The translations under genes and the position numbers were made by a program. Shown piece after piece: positions 55,628 through 60,855 of a stretch of DNA of 60,855 nt (within the stretch, counting starts at the first letter, position 1; each line of letters begins with the position of its first letter). Below the pieces are notes generated by a model. That model was not told where the DNA came from and did not search any database. It saw only the letters and a list, made by a program, of their open reading frames with translations. The DNA is from Bacteroides cellulosilyticus DSM 14838. GTDB lineage: Bacteria > Bacteroidota > Bacteroidia > Bacteroidales > Bacteroidaceae. The stretch spans positions 1,453,718 to 1,514,572 of the forward strand of contig NZ_EQ973490.1 in assembly GCF_000158035.1 (NCBI RefSeq), read 5' to 3'.

Positions 55628-57085
55628 ATGAAACGGTTTGCTATACTCTCTGTTTTCTTTCTGTGGGGCGGCTATGCCGCTTCACAGACTGTTGTTTCTG
55701 TAGATGCGAAACAGATTATCAATGAAGGTTACATCGGTAACGGTGCTCAGTGGGACCCTTATCAATTGGATTACGGAAAAGGACGTTTGGACATTTCCGA
55801 AGCCGACTGGAAGAAGATGTATGACCGTCTGGACTTTATGCGCCCTCAGTTTATACGTGTCATGACCAACACTACATCGGTAATGCAGGATGGAGTTCTT
55901 TATCCCGAACGTGGCTTGGAGCATTTGTCTCATATATTGGATTACTGCCAATCGCGTGATGTGACAGTAATGTTCGGTGACTGGGGTGGGGGAATGGTAG
56001 ATGCCCGGAAAGAGGTGATCCATGAAAAGAATCTTTCCGCTGCTGCCGAATATGTTCGTTTTCTGATAGAGGAAAAAGGGTATTCCTGTATTAAATATTA
56101 CAATCTGGTGAATGAGCCGAATGGCTACTGGTCTTCAACGGACGGAAAATACTCCCTTTGGGCACGTGCCATCCGCTTCTTCTATGGAGAATTGCAGAAG
56201 AACAAACTTGCAGGTAAACTTTCGGTTGTGGGGCCTGATGCTGCAATCTGGACGGCTGATGAGGCCTGGTGGGTGGATAGTTGTGCTACGCATCTGAAAG
56301 ATGAGATTGGCCTTTATGATATCCATACCTATCCTTCCAAAATAACGGTGAACAGCGGGGAGTATACTGACATTATCCGTGCCTACAAACAAGCTGTTCC
56401 GGCAGGTCGGAAAATCGTGATGGGTGAGATCGGATTTAAGTTTGTGGAACCTGCCGATTCTGTTTATCAGCGTGAAAACCTTCGTAGGGCAGCGGCAAAG
56501 CTTTATGCTTCGATGGATGATTCTCAAATGTTTGTTTATGATTTCATGTATGGTACCGACATGGCAGATGCTCTTTTCCAGACAGTAAACGCCGGATATT
56601 CCGGTTCGGTGGTGTGGATGCTCGATGATGCCATGCATGCGAAAGAAGCACCTGATAAACTGAAGGTATGGGGATTTTGGAATATCTTTGGCGAAGAGTA
56701 TTTCGGTACGGAAGAAGAGGAAGTGCGTCCCTGGTTTTATGCCTGGTCGTTGCTGACGCGCTATATGCCTGCCGGTTCGCGTGCTTATAAGGTTGAGGTG
56801 GAAGGAGACAAGTCTCTTAAGGCGATTGCTGTGGAAAAAGACGGTAAATATATGATTGCCGTGGTCAATGTTTCCAGGGAAGAGAAATCTGTATTGCTTA
56901 AAAGTACTTCTCTCCCCGTATTGAAAGGTGTGAAACAGTACTTGTATGCCGAGGGCCAGTTACAGAAAGAAGGTGATTGCCGATTATTACCCCATCGCCA
57001 GGGGGTGACATTGTGCCCGGCCAAAGGCGAGGCATTCCAAATGCCCGGAGAGTCTCTGGTGGTATATACGAATTTCGATTATTAA
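55628..57085 (+). CDS. Clan GH-A glycoside hydrolase (GH5/GH39-like), first of a tandem pair
   Basis: 485 residues from the ATG at 55628. A Sec signal peptide (FFLWGGYAASQ) without a lipobox suggests a periplasmic enzyme. A TIM barrel is indicated by the acid/base Glu163 in YYNLVNEPNGYW and the nucleophile Glu267 in IVMGEIGFKF, the standard clan GH-A pair at strands 4 and 7. A C-terminal beta domain (about 395-485, KYMIAVVNVSREEKSVLL) follows. The start GYIGNGAQWDPYQ is shared with the next gene. Family assignment within the clan is uncertain; the locus suggests beta-mannanase or beta-mannosidase activity. Confidence 0.75.
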   Translation: MKRFAILSVFFLWGGYAASQTVVSVDAKQIINEGYIGNGAQWDPYQLDYGKGRLDISEADWKKMYDRLDFMRPQFIRVMTNTTSVMQDGVLYPERGLEHLSHILDYCQSRDVTVMFGDWGGGMVDARKEVIHEKNLSAAAEYVRFLIEEKGYSCIKYYNLVNEPNGYWSSTDGKYSLWARAIRFFYGELQKNKLAGKLSVVGPDAAIWTADEAWWVDSCATHLKDEIGLYDIHTYPSKITVNSGEYTDIIRAYKQAVPAGRKIVMGEIGFKFVEPADSVYQRENLRRAAAKLYASMDDSQMFVYDFMYGTDMADALFQTVNAGYSGSVVWMLDDAMHAKEAPDKLKVWGFWNIFGEEYFGTEEEEVRPWFYAWSLLTRYMPAGSRAYKVEVEGDKSLKAIAVEKDGKYMIAVVNVSREEKSVLLKSTSLPVLKGVKQYLYAEGQLQKEGDCRLLPHRQGVTLCPAKGEAFQMPGESLVVYTNFDY

Positions 57086-57109
57086 TTGATAACCGTTCAT
57101 AATAAGATT

Positions 57110-58594
57110 ATGATGAAGATAAATATGATTTTAAGTTGCATGCTGTTATGGCTCGTATCAGCTTGCACCTCGCAAGAAGTGGTGGAAATTACGGTCTCAC
57201 CGGAAGTGACGAATGCCGGATATATCGGCAATGGTGCCGAGTGGGATCCCTATGATGAGGCTGAAGCTTGGGGTGCTTCTATCTCTGATAAAGACTGGGA
57301 AACACTCTGCAAACGACTCGACTTTATGAAGCCGCAGTATATACGTTGCATGATAAACAGCCCCTATCGCTATTATGATTCCGCAACAGGCACGTATGAT
57401 AAAACGCGGAATATAGCTTCCATTTCCCGACTCTTGAGGTATTGTACCGAGCGGGGGATAACCGTCATGTACGGTGAATACAATCCGCCTACCTGGGATA
57501 TGAAGCAGGATCAGAAATGGGTGGATATGTCCGTCGACTATCTTAATTATCTGGTGAATGACCTTGGTTTCTCCTGTATCAAGTATTTTGTAATCTTCAA
57601 CGAGCCTGATGGAAACTGGGCATCTACCAATGGTGATTATGAAATGTGGAAACAAATGCTTTTCCGTTTTCACCGGAAAATGAAAGAGTATCCCGGGCTG
57701 ACGGAAAAGGTGATGCTTGCAGGGCCGGATGTAGTAGCCGATTACAAGAATGAGGCTTCTGCCTATGATGCCGAGGGGTGGGTGAAACAAACGGCACTGG
57801 ATGCTGACTCCATTATCGGATTGTACGATGTCCATGCTTATCCGGGTCAGAATGAAGTGCGTACCGGACAATATCCTGAAATTCTTTCCCGCTATAAACG
57901 TCATGTTCCCGAGGGGAAAAAGATTGTTTTGGGTGAGGCCGGTTATAAGTATTGGCGTGATGCTGATTCTTTGTTGATGGCAGAATATAACCGCCGGGTC
58001 GAAGGGCATCCTTTCACTAAAGGGAGTGACTGCAATATGCTCTGTTACGACTATTTCTATGGCCTCGATATGCCGTTGCTTGCCATGGAAGTGATGAACG
58101 GAGGATATTCGGGTATGGCTGTGTGGATGCTGGATGATGCAATGCATAGCAGCGGAGATTCCGGAAAGACGGAAGATGTTAAGATATGGGGTATGTGGAA
58201 TATTCTGGGAGAGGAAGTATTTAATAAACCCGATGAAGAACAGATACGGCCCTGGTTCTATACCTGGTCGCTGATGTGCCGTTATTTTCCTGCCGGAACG
58301 GATATATTGCATACTGCTGTAGCTTCGGAAGATAAAGATGTCTATGTGGTGGCAGGTACTTACCAGGGCAAATTGTCGGTGGCTATGGTGAATGTGGGAG
58401 AGAAAGATAAATCTGTGCAGCTCACTTTACCCCGTCCGATGGAGAATGCCTCCCTTTATAAATATGAGGAAAATCTTCAACCCAAGGATGCCGATGGATT
58501 TCCTGTTCCCCAGGAAACGGGATTTCATTTGAAAGGAACGTATAAAACGATCTTGAAGGCACAGACGTTCCAGTTATTAACTGATATTCAATAA
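57110..58594 (+). CDS. Clan GH-A glycoside hydrolase (GH5/GH39-like), second of a tandem pair
   Basis: 494 residues from the double ATG at 57110/57113. Lipoprotein signal LLWLVSAC. GYIGNGAEWDPYDE at the start, acid/base Glu165 in FVIFNEPDGNW, nucleophile Glu276 in IVLGEAGYKYW, and YSGMAVWMLDDAMHSSG near strand 8 match the previous protein closely, so the two arose by tandem duplication. The different export signals (lipid anchor here, none in the first copy) suggest different locations. It also carries an insert RRVEGHPFTKGSDCN, absent from the first copy. 24 bp separate the genes. Confidence 0.75.
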   Translation: MMKINMILSCMLLWLVSACTSQEVVEITVSPEVTNAGYIGNGAEWDPYDEAEAWGASISDKDWETLCKRLDFMKPQYIRCMINSPYRYYDSATGTYDKTRNIASISRLLRYCTERGITVMYGEYNPPTWDMKQDQKWVDMSVDYLNYLVNDLGFSCIKYFVIFNEPDGNWASTNGDYEMWKQMLFRFHRKMKEYPGLTEKVMLAGPDVVADYKNEASAYDAEGWVKQTALDADSIIGLYDVHAYPGQNEVRTGQYPEILSRYKRHVPEGKKIVLGEAGYKYWRDADSLLMAEYNRRVEGHPFTKGSDCNMLCYDYFYGLDMPLLAMEVMNGGYSGMAVWMLDDAMHSSGDSGKTEDVKIWGMWNILGEEVFNKPDEEQIRPWFYTWSLMCRYFPAGTDILHTAVASEDKDVYVVAGTYQGKLSVAMVNVGEKDKSVQLTLPRPMENASLYKYEENLQPKDADGFPVPQETGFHLKGTYKTILKAQTFQLLTDIQ

Positions 58595-58604
58595 TAAGAT
58601 AGTT

Positions 58605-59777
58605 ATGAAAAAAGTATATATGGCAATCTTTATCGCCTTGTTGGGCTGTTCGTCCTGCTCTAAAGATAATGATGATTCTGCACCCGAACCGCCGGGTACC
58701 GAAACTGTCGAACTGAGTATGGTAGATAAAAGTGCAACAGCCGAAACTAAGGCTTTGTATGCCCGTCTATGGGATATACAGCAAACCGGGTTCATGTTTG
58801 GACACCATGATGATTTGTTCTATGGCCGTAAATGGTATGATGTTTCGGGCAATTCCGATACGAAGGAGGTATGCGGAGATTATCCGGCTGTATTCAGTGT
58901 AGATTTTGCGGAGATTATGGATGATCGCTGCGAGGGGAATGAGGCTAACGCTGTTCGCAAACGCTGTATTCTTGAGGCACGTCGCCGTGGGGAGGTAATT
59001 ATTGCATGCTGCCACCTGAATAATCCTTTGACCGGAGGTGATTCGTGGGATAATTCAAGTGCCGAAGTCGTACGTGGGATTTTGGAAGACGGAAGTGCCG
59101 TACAGGCTAAGTTTAAGACCTGGCTTGACCGTCTTGCTACATTTGCCGGTGAATTGAAAGATGATCAGGGGAAGCCGATCCCTGTTATTTTCCGTCCTTT
59201 CCATGAGCATACACAGACTTGGTCATGGTGGGGAAAAAGTTGCACTACGGAGGCGGAGTTTATCGGTCTCTGGAAGTTTACAGTCAATTATCTCCGTGAT
59301 ACAAAAGGTATACACCAGTTTGTCTATGCCATTTCCCCGCAGATGGATTCCGTGAAGCGTGAAGAGGACTTCCTTTTCCGTTGGCCGGGTGATGAGTATG
59401 TCGATTTTATAGGTATGGATTGCTACCACGGTCTGAATCCTGCCACTTTCTCTTCCAATCTAAAGACTATTTCCGAATTATCGAAGAAAAAGAAGAAGCC
59501 TTGCGGAGTGACGGAAACCGGTGTCGAAGGATTTACTGATAAGGATTATTGGAGTAAGCAGATACTTACTCCTGCAACTGGGCGCAAAGTCAGCATGATT
59601 GTGATGTGGCGCAATAAGTTTGTCGGAGGCAATGAATCGGACATGCATTATTTCTCTGTATTCAAGGGGCATGCTTCTGAGGCGGATTTCATTAAGTTCC
59701 ATGCTAATGAGCTTACTTTCTTCAGTAGCGATCTGCCGGACATGTATCAGATGCCTGAGAATGTGGAGGTGAAATAA
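58605..59777 (+). CDS. GH26 endo-beta-1,4-mannanase, surface lipoprotein
   Basis: 390 residues. Lipoprotein signal with cysteines in LLGCSSCSKDNDD; the acidic run after the second cysteine matches surface-export signals. GH26 landmarks: GFMFGHHDDLFYGRKW, GDYPAVFSVDFAEI, VIIACCHLNNPLTGGDSWDN, the acid/base Glu201 in FRPFHEHTQTWSWWG and the nucleophile Glu304 in CGVTETGVEGF. It cleaves internal bonds of beta-mannan, glucomannan or galactomannan and would make the first cut outside the cell. Last gene of the susC operon. Confidence 0.92.
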   Translation: MKKVYMAIFIALLGCSSCSKDNDDSAPEPPGTETVELSMVDKSATAETKALYARLWDIQQTGFMFGHHDDLFYGRKWYDVSGNSDTKEVCGDYPAVFSVDFAEIMDDRCEGNEANAVRKRCILEARRRGEVIIACCHLNNPLTGGDSWDNSSAEVVRGILEDGSAVQAKFKTWLDRLATFAGELKDDQGKPIPVIFRPFHEHTQTWSWWGKSCTTEAEFIGLWKFTVNYLRDTKGIHQFVYAISPQMDSVKREEDFLFRWPGDEYVDFIGMDCYHGLNPATFSSNLKTISELSKKKKKPCGVTETGVEGFTDKDYWSKQILTPATGRKVSMIVMWRNKFVGGNESDMHYFSVFKGHASEADFIKFHANELTFFSSDLPDMYQMPENVEVK

Positions 59778-59827
59778 GTTTCCTAATACATTCTGTTACC
59801 TATTAGGATATGATTCGTTTGTTACTT

Positions 59828-59873
59828 TTCGGTTTACTATAGTTATTCAAAAGATATACTATAGTAAACCGAA
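59828..59873 (+). terminator. Terminator of the susC-GH26 operon
   Basis: Perfect 16-bp arms TTCGGTTTACTATAGT (59828-59843) / ACTATAGTAAACCGAA (59858-59873) followed by TTTCT. The 318-bp gap 59778-60095 contains this and the next hairpin; no gene was seen in it. Confidence 0.8.
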
Positions 59874-59992
59874 TTTCTATTAGGCAATAATAACAAGTAA
59901 GATTAGGTAGAAAAAAATATAAAGTAGCCAATCGATCTTCTTTCAATGCTTGTATCAATGAGCGAATACCGCGTTCTTAATTCCTTACAATG

Positions 59993-60045
59993 AAAAAGCT
60001 TCCCAATCATCATCACCTGAATACGGGTGATGGCGATTGGGAAGC
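59993..60045 (-). terminator. Terminator of the GH2 gene
   Basis: Two-part stem: GCTTCCCAATC (59998-60008) / GATTGGGAAGC (60035-60045) and CATCACC (60011-60017) / GGTGATG (60026-60032), followed on the minus strand by TTTTT. Confidence 0.85.
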
Positions 60046-60095
60046 CAGGGAGAATTAAGCGATGCGGAATATGCGAATGGAAAAGTACGAATGGA

Positions 60096-60855
60096 TTAGT
60101 ATTCGTCGCTTAGGGAAATAACTTTTAATTGTTTTTTAAATGCAGGCTGCGGTAAATCGGTATAGACATTCACTTTCACAGAACCGCCGGGCAATATATC
60201 GAAGTAATTGTCGCTAAATGAACTGTCCACATCGCCGATGGTTATGAATACGGCACGGGCAAAGTTGTCGCTGTTGAGGGTCAGTTCGAAACCGCCTTCG
60301 ATGGGCTCTATGCTCGAAGTGATAGCAGCTTTGGGATAGTTCACTTCTTTCTGTTTCACGAGGAAGTAGTTATTGGCATAACTGTTTTTCCCTTTGTCGG
60401 TCAGCAGGACGGCATGAACGAATACATCTTCTTTAGGTGTATTTTTTAAGGCTTCACCCAAAGGAACCGAGAATACCGTCTGGCTACTGTTGGCGTCTAT
60501 CTTTATATTTCGTTTGTAACTGTTCACTTTCTCTCCTGTCAGTTTCATAACTTCTACCTGGAGCGTGCCGTTGCAGGATTTGAGGCGGTCGGAAACCACC
60601 TGGATGTTCAATACTTCGTCTTCGTCGGTGATGGGAGAAACGAGGATGTCACGGTAAGCCTTGCGGGCAAAGTAATGCTGCGCTTTCCAGCGACCGTAGT
60701 AGTCGCGGCTTGCCCAGGAAGCCACGGGCCAGCAGTCGTTGTGTTGCCAGAAGAGCGTTCCCATGCAGTAGGGCATATCCCGGCGATGTGCCTCGATGGC
60801 TGTTTTGATGGCATCTCCTTGCAGCACGTGGTTCATGTAGAGGAAGGCTTCGAAG
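60096..60855 (-). CDS. GH2 beta-mannosidase, 3' part
   Basis: The frame is open to the right edge, so only the last ~252 residues are visible. The segment CMGTLFWQHNDCWPVASWASRDYYGRWKAQHY, seen in parts as GTLFWQHNDCWP and SWASRDYYGRWKA, is typical of the strand-8 end of the TIM barrel in GH2 beta-mannosidases (compared with beta-galactosidases, which lack WQxND-WP). Two C-terminal beta domains follow. It removes terminal beta-mannose from oligosaccharides. It converges with the GH26 operon, so it is a functional neighbour but not in the same transcript. Confidence 0.85.
   Translation of the reverse strand, partial: FEAFLYMNHVLQGDAIKTAIEAHRRDMPYCMGTLFWQHNDCWPVASWASRDYYGRWKAQHYFARKAYRDILVSPITDEDEVLNIQVVSDRLKSCNGTLQVEVMKLTGEKVNSYKRNIKIDANSSQTVFSVPLGEALKNTPKEDVFVHAVLLTDKGKNSYANNYFLVKQKEVNYPKAAITSSIEPIEGGFELTLNSDNFARAVFITIGDVDSSFSDNYFDILPGGSVKVNVYTDLPQPAFKKQLKVISLSDEY

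Noticed and set aside
57197..58312. 371-codon open frame antisense to the second GH-A gene
   Set aside because: Shadow frame caused by codon bias in the real gene; the plus strand carries catalytic motifs, a lipobox and operon spacing.

Overview
The window looks like a chromosomal segment of a gut Bacteroides (Bacteroidales). The evidence is 22 sites matching the Bacteroides -7 element TAnnTTTG just upstream of genes, SusC/SusD outer-membrane pairs, many lipoproteins with acidic residues after the lipidated cysteine, a Bacteroides-type fumarate reductase operon, an AraC-rich regulator set and a fimbrillin fragment. No rRNA, tRNA, CRISPR array, insertion sequence or phage gene was recognised. 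Where a TAnnTTTG box lies inside the longest reading frame, I placed the start at the next ATG downstream of it.

Layout. 0-7 kb: 3' end of a fimbrillin gene with its terminator, an AraC regulator, an outer-membrane beta-barrel gene broken by a one-base frameshift in an A6 tract, and an orphan sensor kinase. 7-24.5 kb is mostly core: frdC-frdA-frdB, a second AraC paralogue, a PAP2 phosphatase, parE-coaD-S41 protease, a GNAT protein, a Ca/Na antiporter coupled to a membrane-anchored AraC protein, a MscS channel, a lipoprotein and a metallophosphoesterase. 24.5-39.7 kb: a TonB receptor operon, a CotH-kinase gene remnant, a fucose-type cluster (GH29, beta-helix/PDZ protein, sugar mutarotase, GH29), aldose 1-epimerase, and a GH3-GH8 xylo-oligosaccharide operon. 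40-46 kb: methyltransferase, AAA ATPase, M50 protease, VanX-like dipeptidase, catalase. 46-60 kb: a beta-mannan-type polysaccharide utilisation locus (PUL): AraC regulator, Na+/solute symporter, GH130, SusC, SusD, surface lipoprotein, two clan GH-A hydrolases and GH26, converging on the 3' part of a GH2 beta-mannosidase.

How the mannan genes probably work together (inference): surface GH26 cuts the polymer, SusC/D and the lipoprotein bind and import oligosaccharides, GH-A and GH2 enzymes trim them in the periplasm, the symporter carries small products inward, and cytoplasmic GH130 phosphorolyses or hydrolyses them. An 18-bp near-identical site sits exactly 39 nt before the -7 boxes of both the symporter and the SusC operons, a strong candidate operator for the divergent AraC regulator.

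The most unusual non-coding signal is three contiguous tandem arrays with 22-bp units (12475-12562, 21901-22011, 45975-46062). Their unit sequences are unrelated, yet all lie between convergent genes; three of the six complete convergent junctions carry one. A second class has 7-8-bp units and lies between co-directional genes at 7.8-16.7 kb.
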